NCBI GenBank assembly: GCA_023269825.1
Contig: JAGDWI010000003.1
Coordinates: forward strand, 248,001-312,000
Origin: Desulfurococcaceae archaeon
GTDB lineage: Archaea; Thermoproteota; Thermoprotei_A; Sulfolobales; Desulfurococcaceae
Direction: 5' to 3'
Length of the DNA stretch: 64,000 nucleotides
A program made the position numbers and the translations under genes. Below are positions 43,754-52,972 of the stretch, piece after piece; position 1 is the first letter of the stretch, and each line of letters begins with the position of its first letter. A model generated the notes under the pieces. It was not told where the DNA came from, did no database searches, and saw nothing but the letters and a program-made list of their open reading frames with translations.

Positions 43754-44683
43754 TCAAGTTATAAGAGTAAGGAGTTTATTTAGGTAAAAGTTTAGAATAA
43801 TTTGAGATATAGTTGCAACTAGTATGAGCAGTGTGACCCAATAATTACCTGTAATAATAGTTAGAGCGATTAGAAAGAGTATAATTAGCGTTATCGACAT
43901 GTTTATTCTTGTCAATAACTCGCCTATTAAGGGTGTCTTATATAACTTAACTAGGAACCTGTATACGGGTTTAGATAAGTAAGCTTGGTAATGAGGTGTT
44001 TTCTTAAGTAACTCTAAACCTGTTTCACTCAGTGCTAATGCTTCGTTTTCCCCAGAGACAACTACTTTAAATACTCCGGTGGGATTCACCGCGTGATATC
44101 GAAGCATTTTCTCCGAGATCACGCCATCTCCAAAAACTTTATTGAAGTCATCAACGGTGATAACACGGGAAGACGGTAAACCAGATTTCACTACTAGCTT
44201 TAGTAGGTTACATGATTCTATGAGTTCTTCTACCATATTTAACCTGTTAGGTGCTTCAAGCAAGTTGTTTTCTTTGTGGTTAATTGGTTTCACTAATTCA
44301 AGGATTCTATCTACGTATTTTTTACCTTTCTCACTTAACTCTACGTAGGTTTTTCCCTCTATTTCTCTTCTAATAATGAGCTTTTTCTTCTCGAGTTTTC
44401 TAATTGAATCTAAAATACTTCTCCTAGTCTCAGATAGATCCCTAGATAGTTCTTCCGTTGTTACTGGTTTATCTGATGCATATAAGTGGAGAACTAATGA
44501 TAACTGATTACTGGATCTACCGAAATCGATCACGCTATCTAGTTCCTTTAAAACATATATTTTGTCCAGAAAATCCCTTATAGTTTCACTATGCAACGTC
44601 AAGTGAGCACCACAACTATTATCCAATGAAATATGCTTATAAAGCAGGAGCATGTGTGAGTTGTTGTTAATCAATGCTCTCAA
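43754..44683 (-). CDS. Winged-helix regulator with C-terminal membrane anchor
   Basis: A 309-residue protein. Residues about 60-125 (LVLHLYASDKPVTTEELSRDL, RRSILDSIRKLEKKKLII, LSEKGKKYVDRILELV) form a MarR/PadR-like winged helix. The last 50 residues contain two hydrophobic helices (ITLIILFLIALTII and WVTLLILVATISQIIL). A membrane-tethered transcription regulator is the inference. The start is uncertain; ATGs near the given start and later TTG codons are possible. It is divergent from the large helicase gene over about 80 nt. Confidence 0.65.
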   Translation of the reverse strand: MRALINNNSHMLLLYKHISLDNSCGAHLTLHSETIRDFLDKIYVLKELDSVIDFGRSSNQLSLVLHLYASDKPVTTEELSRDLSETRRSILDSIRKLEKKKLIIRREIEGKTYVELSEKGKKYVDRILELVKPINHKENNLLEAPNRLNMVEELIESCNLLKLVVKSGLPSSRVITVDDFNKVFGDGVISEKMLRYHAVNPTGVFKVVVSGENEALALSETGLELLKKTPHYQAYLSKPVYRFLVKLYKTPLIGELLTRINMSITLIILFLIALTIITGNYWVTLLILVATISQIILNFYLNKLLTLIT

Positions 44684-44762
44684 ACTCAGTCCCCTAGTTG
44701 AAACTGTTTAAATTACATTCAAAGATAATATGGCTAAGATGATTGCTTAAACGGGCTAATGT

Positions 44763-47700
44763 ATGGCAAGAGTTTTCACGGAGTCTATTTTAATGGAGAA
44801 GGGATATAGTTACGTGAAATTAGTTGAACCTCCTTCAGAGCCACGTTACGTTGAATTAAGGTTCAAGGATATTGTTCCAGAGTTTTCTGCTTTAAAGCTA
44901 GGAGATCTCAAGTTATATGAGCACCAATACAAAGCTTTCACAGCTTTAAGAAACAAGTTAAATATAGTTTTGAAGGCTGGAACTGGTAGTGGTAAAACAG
45001 AGGCATGGGCATTATATCTCCTCAGCGAAGTCAAGGAAAGTAGCGATTTCTACGTTATGGCGCTATATCCTACTTTAGCACTAGCAAATGATCAAGTTAA
45101 ACGCTTAGAAAAATACATGGGTTTAGTTGGCAGAAAAATAATGCAAATAGACAGCGTTAAGAAAGATGAATTTCTGAAGAAAGACAATTTAACAGCGTTA
45201 AGAATGACCACTGTTTCCTCTAATTTAATAATAACAAATCCAGCTTTTCTACTTCATGATTTCAAGAAATTCATTGTTAAAAAGGAAAGCGCTATATTGG
45301 CCCCTGTGTACAGTAAACTTGACTTATTGGTCATAGATGAACTTGATTTCTATAGTCCGCGAAGCTTAGCTTTATTACTAGCAATGGTTAAATTGATCGC
45401 GAAGATTAGTGAGAAGAAACTGCAAATCGCTGTATTATCTGCGGGTATAGCTAATCCCATTGATCTATGTAAATACCTTGAAGATGTAACTGGAAGAGAT
45501 TGCGAAGTAATAGAAGGAGAACCTTTCAGAGTTGAAAACTACACGTACATAATTCTAGGTAAAAACCTTGAATTAATATGGAAGAATATTCGCGACCAGT
45601 GGAACATGATTACCAGTAAGCACCCCGAGTTAAACTCGTATACTAACACAGTATACGATTTCGAGGAATTCAAGAAACAAGCTTACAAAATAATATCTAT
45701 CCTCGAGAGCCTTGGTTACAATGTACCCAGTATTAGTGTTGACCCCGTTGAACTCCTATCAGAGTACTTCAAAGATGAATACGTATCCTTAATTTTCACG
45801 AGGAGCATTGGATCAGCTGAAGAATTGGTGAAATCACTTAAAACAAGGTATGAAGAGAATGCGCCAGTAGCAGCACACCATCACTTGGTTTCAAAGAAAA
45901 CCAGGATAGAGGTGGAGGAGAAAGCTCGGCGTGGAGAGATAAAAGTCATTGTTTCTCCTCGCACTCTTTCACAAGGTATAGATATAGGGTTAGTGGCGAG
46001 GATCATCCACCTCGGTTTACCCGACAATGTGAGAGAGTATTATCAACGCGAGGGAAGAAAAGGTAGACGAAGGGAACTCGGCTTCTCTGAAACCATTATA
46101 ATACCTTACTCTAGATGGGATAGGGAGCTACTAAGCAATGGATTAGATGCTTTCAGATCCTGGCTTAACCTTGGGTTAGAGAGAACTCTTGTAAACCCTG
46201 ATAACCTATACATTCATTTATTCACGGGAGTAATTAAGCTTAGATCTCCATGGTTTAAGGAGGAGTTAAACAATAAGGAAATAGAAGCGTTGAGAAGCAC
46301 GGGAATATTAACACCCGAGAACAGTATCGACGAGAAAAAACTTCGAGAAGCATTAGAGAAAATAAACTTCTACGAGTATGCTCCACCTTACGGTATTAAA
46401 AGATACTTGGAGAGAAATAGTGAACTAATACCGCTAGAACCTATTGGACACGTTGACCTCGTCGAGAAGTTTCAACCTGGGTGCATTGACTACGGTGAAG
46501 AAGCAATTGTCACTGCTTTGAACTACGGGAAATCAACTAGATACGTGAGAAGTGTTATTGAGAAAAAGATACGCGACATAGACTTCAGGTCTAATGATGC
46601 ATTAGCACAAGCATTAGAGGAGTATAGGTACATTAAGTTAAAGTGGGGTGAATCCCCTAACGTAATGCGGGATCTCCTATCAGGTAGAATTACGAGTGAG
46701 GAACTATGCATCGTGTATACGCCTAGACATGGCTTTGGAAAATATGTTAAAATACCTGAAAGATGTATTTGGACTGTTCGTTCCGAGAAACCTAAGTACG
46801 CGTTAATAAGGGGAGAACCATCAGTTTACTACGATAAGAGAACAATATATATTCCAACTCCGACTGGTGGAGAATACCGGGATTTCACTTATGGTTACAC
46901 GTATTCCGTTGACCCTCGTGAGAACGCTGAGCTGATTAGGCTTGCTTTATCTTACATTATAGTACTACTTAGACGCTACCTGGGTATTCCACTAGATACT
47001 ATACTATACGATGTCGTTAAACTCGGCGAATACAAGTACTTCAACCTGCATGAGCCAGAAGCAGCTGGTATCATTGAAAAACTGGATTGGCTAAATGTGA
47101 GGAAAATCGTGGAATCTCATAAGCCAGACGACCTGGATAGAGTGCTGATCTCCGAAATAGATGATATAGCTTATTCAACTTTGGTAACAATAGAGTTCAA
47201 CTGGGATCTTGTGAAAACTCATGCCGTGAAAACTATTGACTATATCTTAGCTCGCGATAAAGTGAAGACTTTAATTCAAGGTAGAGAACTATACATCCCA
47301 CGTCCTAGTCCAGCCTTGAAGATACTGTCATACATAATCCTCAGCGAGGTACTAGATGAGGAGTCGCTAACACCGACCTTGATCACTGCTCACGGAGTTT
47401 TCGATGGAGAGAGATTCCATGGATCCGTAGATTTATATCCTCCTTTACCTTTAATTAAGCCTCCTCAGCAATTAATCGAAACAGAGAGCTTTATCCTTGA
47501 CAAAGTCTTCTACGAGGATTACAAACTAATAGTGGAAAACCTTGAAGCAGTCTTAACTCAGTTAAAACAAGCTAATTTAAGGAGGCTTGTTTCACTCCTT
47601 GAAAACAACAGAAACCTCATTATTGATGCTTCAACTCTCATAGATAAGTGTGATATTAAAACTCTAACTACCGAGGAGCTTGCCTCTGCATTAGGCTTTA

Positions 47701-47864
47701 ATCCCTCAGTTAACTATGCTAGTGTAGTCAACGTGTTCAGGAAAATAAGAGAGTATGGGAGAATACTCGATAGGGAGCGCGAGTTAATCCTAAAGTACCT
47801 TGAGGATAAATCAAGAATGCTCTACGTTACATACCTGGTTTTAAAGGAGTTATCGAAAAAATAA
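44763..47864 (+). CDS. Large superfamily 2 DEAD/DEAH-type helicase
   Basis: A 1033-residue protein. Motif I is AGTGSGKT (72-79), Ia is ALYPTLALANDQ, II is DELD (192-195), III-like is LSAG, IV is SLIFTRS, V is VSPRTLSQGIDIG and VI is YYQREGRKGRR (427-436), matching the COG1205/Hrq1-like branch, which acts on DNA repair substrates. The C-terminal 550 residues have no cysteine cluster and no domain I recognise, though HxxxP/beta-rich stretches (YAPPYGIKRYLE, IPTPTGGEY) are visible. It is probably a crenarchaeal-specific helicase. Confidence 0.85.
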   Translation: MARVFTESILMEKGYSYVKLVEPPSEPRYVELRFKDIVPEFSALKLGDLKLYEHQYKAFTALRNKLNIVLKAGTGSGKTEAWALYLLSEVKESSDFYVMALYPTLALANDQVKRLEKYMGLVGRKIMQIDSVKKDEFLKKDNLTALRMTTVSSNLIITNPAFLLHDFKKFIVKKESAILAPVYSKLDLLVIDELDFYSPRSLALLLAMVKLIAKISEKKLQIAVLSAGIANPIDLCKYLEDVTGRDCEVIEGEPFRVENYTYIILGKNLELIWKNIRDQWNMITSKHPELNSYTNTVYDFEEFKKQAYKIISILESLGYNVPSISVDPVELLSEYFKDEYVSLIFTRSIGSAEELVKSLKTRYEENAPVAAHHHLVSKKTRIEVEEKARRGEIKVIVSPRTLSQGIDIGLVARIIHLGLPDNVREYYQREGRKGRRRELGFSETIIIPYSRWDRELLSNGLDAFRSWLNLGLERTLVNPDNLYIHLFTGVIKLRSPWFKEELNNKEIEALRSTGILTPENSIDEKKLREALEKINFYEYAPPYGIKRYLERNSELIPLEPIGHVDLVEKFQPGCIDYGEEAIVTALNYGKSTRYVRSVIEKKIRDIDFRSNDALAQALEEYRYIKLKWGESPNVMRDLLSGRITSEELCIVYTPRHGFGKYVKIPERCIWTVRSEKPKYALIRGEPSVYYDKRTIYIPTPTGGEYRDFTYGYTYSVDPRENAELIRLALSYIIVLLRRYLGIPLDTILYDVVKLGEYKYFNLHEPEAAGIIEKLDWLNVRKIVESHKPDDLDRVLISEIDDIAYSTLVTIEFNWDLVKTHAVKTIDYILARDKVKTLIQGRELYIPRPSPALKILSYIILSEVLDEESLTPTLITAHGVFDGERFHGSVDLYPPLPLIKPPQQLIETESFILDKVFYEDYKLIVENLEAVLTQLKQANLRRLVSLLENNRNLIIDASTLIDKCDIKTLTTEELASALGFNPSVNYASVVNVFRKIREYGRILDRERELILKYLEDKSRMLYVTYLVLKELSKK

Positions 47865-47885
47865 ATCACATGTAAAGTTGAGACT

Positions 47886-48221
47886 TCAACCCCATTTCTG
47901 CTTTTTCATATGTGTTTCAAGCTCTGCTTTTATCTTCTGCATTGTCATTAGTGCAAATTCCTTTTCTTCAACGAATATTTTATAGCAACCCGGGTCTAAG
48001 TTATCCTGTATACCTTTCTCAGCTACCTCGAGGAGCTCTTGTAGCAAAGTATAAGCTTCCATGTGTAAGTAATTGGAGAACCTGGATCTATTCACTAGTT
48101 TCTCTTCTTCATCGCTTAGTTTTCTGAACTTCTCCCTGGGGGCACCACATTTTGGGCATTTTTCAGGTGGCTCAGGGCCCTCGTATATTAACCCGCAGAC
48201 TTCGCATTTCCACATCGTCAA
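47886..48221 (-). CDS. Rubredoxin-like domain protein with helical tail
   Basis: Residues 1-35 form a rubredoxin/rubrerythrin-type knuckle pair (WKCEVCGLIYEG and CPKCGAPREKF), and the rest (about 75 residues) is helical (NYLHMEAYTLLQELLEVAEKG, EFALMTMQKIKAELETHM), resembling half of a rubrerythrin bundle but without the ExxH iron ligands. It may serve in electron transfer or in oxygen or peroxide defence. It is tail to tail with the helicase. Confidence 0.72.
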   Translation of the reverse strand: MTMWKCEVCGLIYEGPEPPEKCPKCGAPREKFRKLSDEEEKLVNRSRFSNYLHMEAYTLLQELLEVAEKGIQDNLDPGCYKIFVEEKEFALMTMQKIKAELETHMKKQKWG

Positions 48222-48371
48222 GTTGCTTCACCTTATCCATCACTGTTTTATATAAAAGTCTAGGGTTTATAACCTTTACATTAGAAAACCTAACTATTCG
48301 AGTATTTAACATGAGTGTAAAATAAATACCTAAGTGCACTAAGAAATACGCATTGAGAGGTGTAACATGGT

Positions 48372-48746
48372 TTGATATACCTCAGTGAAGACATTCTATC
48401 GTTAAGTAGGTTAATCGCTGTACTTATATTAATACTAGCGTTCATTTATGCTTTGTTTGAAACCAGGAGAACCCCTAGATTAATTATATCTATTCTCCTG
48501 GTACTGATTACTTTAATGCACTACATTATATTACTACATGTCTCAAGCTACGTGGAGATCTATTTTTACCCCTTAGTGATAGTTGAGTCAACGAGCAATG
48601 GCTCAGTATTCTACGTGGATTTTGGTCAATTATCAGTGATCCTGCTTATTGCTCTTTGGCGTGATAAAGCAAAACTATTAATCAATAAATTCAGAAGAGG
48701 TTGCAGAATTGAAGGTGAACACGGTGGAAGTACTGAGGGATCTTGA
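48372..48746 (+). CDS. Small membrane protein with three predicted helices
   Basis: A 124-residue protein with hydrophobic segments at about 12-30 (LIAVLILILAFIYALF), 36-55 (LIISILLVLITLMHYIILL) and 82-98 (LSVILLIALW), then a basic tail rich in Gly and Ser. The start is a TTG with GAGGTG about 10 nt upstream. No family is recognised. It overlaps the sfsA start by about 38 nt, so the genes are in one transcript. Confidence 0.55.
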   Translation: MIYLSEDILSLSRLIAVLILILAFIYALFETRRTPRLIISILLVLITLMHYIILLHVSSYVEIYFYPLVIVESTSNGSVFYVDFGQLSVILLIALWRDKAKLLINKFRRGCRIEGEHGGSTEGS

Positions 48747-49455
48747 ATTACTTGAATGCACTATTATTGAGAGAACGAGTTTACTTACTGTTAAAGTGGA
48801 TTTTAATGGTGTTCAGGAAGTAGTTTACATCAATAACACTGGTAGATTGAAGGAAATCCTAGTTAGAGGTAAGAAGTGCTACTGTACTAAAACCCGTGGA
48901 GGTAAACTAAGGTATAAGTTGATAGGAGTCGAAGATGAACACTACGCTTCACTCATAGATACACATTTACAGGAAGAAGCATTTATCACTGCGCATAAAC
49001 TTGGCTACATTGACTGGTTGAGAGATTATAGTTTAATCAAAAGAAATGTGAAGGTTTCATCGGAAACTATAGACTTCTTGTTTACTAGTATGAGAGGAGT
49101 TACATTAGTTGAAATAAAAAGCGCAGTCATGAAGCTCCCTGGAAATTACGCTGGATACCCGGATGCTCCAACTCCTAGAGGAGCAAGGCAGATCAGGGCC
49201 CTCGCTGTTCACGCTTCTAAGGGAGGCGAATCAATAGTAGTTTTTATCGCTGGAATTCCTCTGGCTAAAGGTTTTCAACTATACTGTTGCGTGGATAAGG
49301 AAATAGAGAAAGCAGTGAAACATGCGGTGAGAATGGGAGTATTATTTAAAGCACTAAACTTTTACCTAGATCCAATTACAAAGAGTGTGGTATTGGGGGA
49401 GACGAATTTACCGGTTAAATTAGAATGCTATAACACATGTACAAATAATGCTTGA
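48709..49455 (+). CDS. sfsA: SfsA homologue (sugar fermentation stimulation protein family)
   Basis: An N-terminal OB-like domain (VYINNTGRLKEILV) and a C-terminal restriction-endonuclease-like domain with the family core VEIKSAVMK...YPDAPTPRGARQIRAL (VEIKS is the PD-ExK-like motif). The length (248) is normal, and the start codon is TTG. DNA binding or a nuclease role is assumed for the family; the biological role is unclear even in bacteria. Confidence 0.88.
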   Translation: MKVNTVEVLRDLELLECTIIERTSLLTVKVDFNGVQEVVYINNTGRLKEILVRGKKCYCTKTRGGKLRYKLIGVEDEHYASLIDTHLQEEAFITAHKLGYIDWLRDYSLIKRNVKVSSETIDFLFTSMRGVTLVEIKSAVMKLPGNYAGYPDAPTPRGARQIRALAVHASKGGESIVVFIAGIPLAKGFQLYCCVDKEIEKAVKHAVRMGVLFKALNFYLDPITKSVVLGETNLPVKLECYNTCTNNA

Positions 49456-49487
49456 AAACCCTATATATTCCTTGGATATTATGGACA

Positions 49488-49514
49488 CCGCCGTAGTATA
49501 GCCCGGTCAAGTAT
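49488..49514 (+). repeat. Left copy of a 27-bp direct repeat flanking the MutS-like island
   Basis: Identical to 53446-53472. It covers the 5' acceptor strand and D arm of tRNA-Glu. The pair encloses about 3.9 kb containing the two MutS-like genes and a gene fragment, as attachment sites would. Confidence 0.8.
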
Positions 49515-49574
49515 TCCCGCCCCATGTCCTCCGTGGAAAGCCAGAGGCCCGGGGTTCGAATTCCAGCGGGCCCG
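49488..49574 (+). pseudogene. Chimeric tRNA relic: tRNA-Glu 5' half joined to tRNA-Arg-like 3' half
   Basis: The first 27 nt (49488-49514) are identical to positions 2-28 of the intact tRNA-Glu (53446-53472), and the DNA just before is also similar, promoter included. From about 49530 the sequence (GTGGAAAGCC, GAGGCCC, GGGGTTCGAATTCC, GCGGGCCCG) follows the intron end and 3' half of tRNA-Arg at 43595. The two acceptor halves (CCGCCG and CGGGCCC) cannot pair, so it cannot fold as one tRNA. A split-tRNA gene pair is unlikely, since both parents exist intact in the window. Confidence 0.8.
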
Positions 49575-49912
49575 TGTCCCTGTAAACCCTTGAGTAAATC
49601 ACACTAGGTTGTTTTATATGCTCGCATGTCCACAGAGGAAACGAATTGAGTCCTCTCGCATTCGACCATGTGTCCCAGGTAGCAGGTCAATACTTTATAT
49701 TAGTGAGCGCTGAGTATTAACGTTAATCGCTAGAAATAGTGTTTGCATTCCGTCTACTAAACTGCCTGGGAAAATATGATTAAGCACATAGTGCTCCTGA
49801 TATCAGGCAATGAAGAATCATTATGTCTACAAATGAGGTATGAGCTACTGCGTCTATCTCACTGCTTGCATTGATTATATCGTAGTGCGGTTGGAGGATG
49901 CTGCGGGTTGTT
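49575..49912. other. Non-coding stretch at the left edge of the island
   Basis: No gene is supported. It contains a perfect 12-bp palindrome CCTGATATCAGG (49796-49807) and a minus-strand open stretch of about 47 codons without a start, out of frame with the MutS-like gene that ends at 49913. I found no integrase or transposase remnant by eye. Confidence 0.45.
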
Positions 49913-51379
49913 TTATCGGTTTCCAGTCATTTTTCTCCATAGTTCTAGCGCGTAGCCTGGTTGTATGGATCCTTTAACTAATCTATATGTTCTTGTTCCA
50001 TCGCTCAGTCTCTCAGGCACTAGTAGCACTGCTTTTTTGCTGTTCTTTGGTATAAACCTGTAGAGGAAGTCTTGGAGGAAAGTGACGTAGAACACGTTGA
50101 TACCTGAGTCAAGAAGTGCTGAGACAACGTTTTCAGCTACTACTGAGGCCTCAACATGGTTTGTCGAGACAAAACTCTCATCCATCAGCACATAGTCTCC
50201 CCTCTTGAGGCATTCCACTAGTCTTCTAAATCTTTTCACCTCCTCCTCGAACTTTCCATAAGAGAACGTTCTCTCCTCCTCTTTCAGGAAATGTGTGAAC
50301 ACTGCACCAGTTGATGGAATAATAAACCTCTCCGCGGGCACAAATAACCCCGCTCTAGCTAACAGTATTGCTTGGCCAACACTCTTCAAGAAAGTTGTCT
50401 TTCCACCTTTATTGACACCAGTGATTATAACCGTGAAAGAGTCATCAACATCTAGGTTGAGGCTACTTGGAACAGGCTTCTTTGTAGACGATATCGCCAT
50501 GGATAACGGGTAGAGATTTTCGAAGAATAGCTTCCTTGAATTCACCTCGGGGTACGTCCCGGGAATTCCAAGCCCATTGAGGAAGTCACTAAGGTTTATA
50601 GCGCCAACAAAGAACGATAATTGCCTCGCTAAGTCCTCGAAGAAATCCATTAGCTTATCAAAAGCATTTAGAAGAGTTGTTGCTATTCTTGATAATACCC
50701 ATTTCTCCATATCATCTAAGATCATGGAGCCTGCTTCATCCCTTGGATCAAGCCTATAAGTATACTTCTTCTCCAAGGGCAACAATCTACTTATCAAAGA
50801 GCCCTCGTTTTTAGGTAGCAGGAGAATCGGGTTAGCCAAGTTATTCAAGGGCCCTATCTCAACGGCGAAGTCTACGCCGTTTCCAAACCTTAGTATCTCA
50901 CTAATCTCTCTAGCTCTAGCTATAAATCTCCTATCGATGTTTAATTTAAGGGACTCCGCCAAGCTCTTGAAAGCTCTTGATGTAAACCTCGTGTTGTTTA
51001 CAACGTCTAGTAGTTTCTCTAGGTAGTTAGTGAGGATCCTGATGCCATTTGAGGCCTCGTAGACCACGAGCTTTGGATCATCTAGTCTAAATATGAATAC
51101 CTCTCTATTCGCTGTTTCATAGCCCTCTCTAGTTATTTGATACATTCTCAACACTGCATCTTTGTTCTCGAGGGCATCCATAACAGCTTCCTGTCTATAC
51201 CTGACATCTTCTACAGATGACTCCCTAGACAGTAATACGTCAAACCACGTCTTGGCAACGAGTTCATCTCCCCTAGATGCAACATTAACTATTTTATCGA
51301 GCTCTAGGTCTACCCTCACATCCTCCGCGATACCTATCTTCTGCTGAGAGCCGAGTTTTAACAAGTCGTACTCTATCAT
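49913..51379 (-). CDS. MutS-like ATPase, second gene of a pair
   Basis: A 488-residue protein with MutS core (domain III) features at 28-75 (DKIVNVASRGDELVAKTWFD, VEDVRYRQEAVMDAL), a helical lever/clamp region, then the MutS ATPase: Walker A GVNKGGKTTF (321-330), DYVLMDESFVSTN with Walker B D400-E401, and an aromatic-rich end. The N-terminal mismatch-recognition domain is absent, so it is not canonical MutS1. Codons are GC-richer than in neighbours. It overlaps the partner gene by 4 nt (ATGA). Probably it heterodimerises with its partner on DNA. Crenarchaea usually lack MutS/MutL repair. Confidence 0.85.
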   Translation of the reverse strand: MIEYDLLKLGSQQKIGIAEDVRVDLELDKIVNVASRGDELVAKTWFDVLLSRESSVEDVRYRQEAVMDALENKDAVLRMYQITREGYETANREVFIFRLDDPKLVVYEASNGIRILTNYLEKLLDVVNNTRFTSRAFKSLAESLKLNIDRRFIARAREISEILRFGNGVDFAVEIGPLNNLANPILLLPKNEGSLISRLLPLEKKYTYRLDPRDEAGSMILDDMEKWVLSRIATTLLNAFDKLMDFFEDLARQLSFFVGAINLSDFLNGLGIPGTYPEVNSRKLFFENLYPLSMAISSTKKPVPSSLNLDVDDSFTVIITGVNKGGKTTFLKSVGQAILLARAGLFVPAERFIIPSTGAVFTHFLKEEERTFSYGKFEEEVKRFRRLVECLKRGDYVLMDESFVSTNHVEASVVAENVVSALLDSGINVFYVTFLQDFLYRFIPKNSKKAVLLVPERLSDGTRTYRLVKGSIQPGYALELWRKMTGNR

Positions 51380-52806
51380 CTCAACATCTCCATCAAATCC
51401 CTGTATAAGAGCCCATGCTTAGATGCTATTCTGACAGCCATGTACTCTGATGGTGGTGAACCTGGAAGTATCTTATAAGAGGGCTTTAAGGGGTCCTCTG
51501 GGAATGGCTGTGCAAACAGGCTTATAACGAAGTCTAGTGAGGCTACGCCGGGTATAAAAGTCACGAATATACAGTAGCTCCTCCTCTTGTTAAGCTCATC
51601 GAGGAACATCTTCGCTAATTGATATCCCTCATCAGAAGTTGTAGTGGAGAAGAGCTCGTTGGCTATGATGAGTGTTGAGCTATCGGCTCTACGCATTATA
51701 TTCACGGTCCTTATAATGTCCTGCTCTAGCCTACTCAGACTCTCCCTTGGATCCTCTCTAGCCGGGTAGGCAGTTATTATTGCCGTGAAAAACGGTATCT
51801 CTGCACTCTCAGCTGGAACAGGTACTCCTAGTTTCGCCAAGTACACTAGTTGACCAAAAGATGTAGCGAAAGTAGTTTTCCCACCACTATTCATCCCTGT
51901 AACAACGAATATCCTTTTCTCGCCATCTGTAGATATATCGTTTGATACTGCCCCGCCCTTCTCAGCTAGGAGAATATTGTAGAAGCCCCTGACATTTATT
52001 CTCCCATCACTCGTAAACCTCGGTATAGTAAAGCCATACCCCTTATTCATCAAGCTCTTCATGAAGTCTATGTATGACAAGTAGAACCTGACCTCACTGG
52101 CAAAAGCCGCCACGCCATCATCAACTATCCTCGGGAATTCATCATAGAACTTCTTCATAGCTTCATACTCGCTATTAAAGAACTTGAAAGCTCCTTCAAG
52201 AATGGCCGCGTGGATATGGCTCATGCTACTACCAGTGGGGATATATCTAACCTTTTTTATTTCGCCACCTTTAAACCCGGCAAATAACTCCCCGATAATA
52301 CTTTCCATGTCTTCGCCTCCATCAAACCTCCAAACAATTAACCTGTCACCAGCTATCCTAACTCTAACCCTAATCCTATCTCGCGCTTTCTTAGCCTCCA
52401 CGGCCTTCTCCTTCATGGCTTTAAAGTACTCGCTCCTGATAATGCCCTCAACATAGTTCAGGAAGCCCCTGAGGCCCTCGGATTTCACACCCAGCGATGA
52501 TATCTCGCTGTGAAATCTCTCTAGTGCATATATGTAGGTTAAAGCAGCATCCAAGTGGAGGCCTAGCTTATGGGGCTCATAAGCCTCTTTCTCCATATCC
52601 AAGTAGTTGAGGGCTTCTCTCACTCTTCCAATAAACCTTTCAACAGCCATGTAGACGTCTTCCCGCATTAAGTCAGAGAAGACGTTGAGTCTATAAACCA
52701 CTGCATCAACGCTGCCGAGTGGCTCCAGGAACAGGCTCCACAGGAACTCATCTCTCTCCCTGCCAAGAATCACGCTAACAAGCTCTCGAATCCTCAGATC
52801 GCTCAA
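51376..52806 (-). CDS. MutS-like ATPase with altered Walker B, first gene of a pair
   Basis: A 476-residue protein of the same layout. Walker A is GMNSGGKTTF (304-313). The Walker B region reads TLIIANELFSTTTSDEG, so the magnesium-binding Asp of the usual DE pair is Asn (N383) while Glu (E384) stays. Residues 145-160 are basic (RIRVRVRIAGDRLIVWR). No mismatch-recognition domain is seen. It is translated first and coupled to the second ATPase, an arrangement like the asymmetric MSH heterodimers of eukaryotes. A 7-bp inverted repeat and a TTTTTAAA run lie upstream. Confidence 0.83.
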   Translation of the reverse strand: MSDLRIRELVSVILGRERDEFLWSLFLEPLGSVDAVVYRLNVFSDLMREDVYMAVERFIGRVREALNYLDMEKEAYEPHKLGLHLDAALTYIYALERFHSEISSLGVKSEGLRGFLNYVEGIIRSEYFKAMKEKAVEAKKARDRIRVRVRIAGDRLIVWRFDGGEDMESIIGELFAGFKGGEIKKVRYIPTGSSMSHIHAAILEGAFKFFNSEYEAMKKFYDEFPRIVDDGVAAFASEVRFYLSYIDFMKSLMNKGYGFTIPRFTSDGRINVRGFYNILLAEKGGAVSNDISTDGEKRIFVVTGMNSGGKTTFATSFGQLVYLAKLGVPVPAESAEIPFFTAIITAYPAREDPRESLSRLEQDIIRTVNIMRRADSSTLIIANELFSTTTSDEGYQLAKMFLDELNKRRSYCIFVTFIPGVASLDFVISLFAQPFPEDPLKPSYKILPGSPPSEYMAVRIASKHGLLYRDLMEMLR

Positions 52807-52869
52807 TACCTGCTCTTCTACTCTAACACCTCTAGAACCAAGAATACTCGTATAACTCGTTTACCACAC

Positions 52870-52901
52870 CCCTAGTCCTCACTGCGTTGCCAACACTAGG
52901 G
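52870..52901. repeat. Inverted repeat upstream of the MutS-like pair
   Basis: CCCTAGT (52870-52876) and ACTAGGG (52895-52901) are exact inverted copies separated by 18 nt. They lie between the predicted TATA-like TTTTTAAA and the first start codon of the minus-strand operon. This could be a repressor operator or a leader hairpin. Confidence 0.4.
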
Positions 52902-52972
52902 AACTACATTGATTAGTGGTTTAAAAATAGTGCATTATCCCAATGAAAAGAGCGTATTTCACATCGTTAAAC

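Noticed and set aside
49488-49574. A functional split-tRNA gene
   Set aside because: Intact tRNA-Glu and tRNA-Arg genes are present, and the two halves here come from different tRNAs with unpaired acceptors.
49575-49912. Integrase or transposase remnant in the island
   Set aside because: No tyrosine- or serine-recombinase motif and no terminal inverted repeats could be found by reading both strands.
49783-49930. Minus-strand open stretch as a frameshifted extension of the MutS-like protein
   Set aside because: It has no start, is out of frame, and its length is within chance; the MutS-like protein ends at a normal family length.
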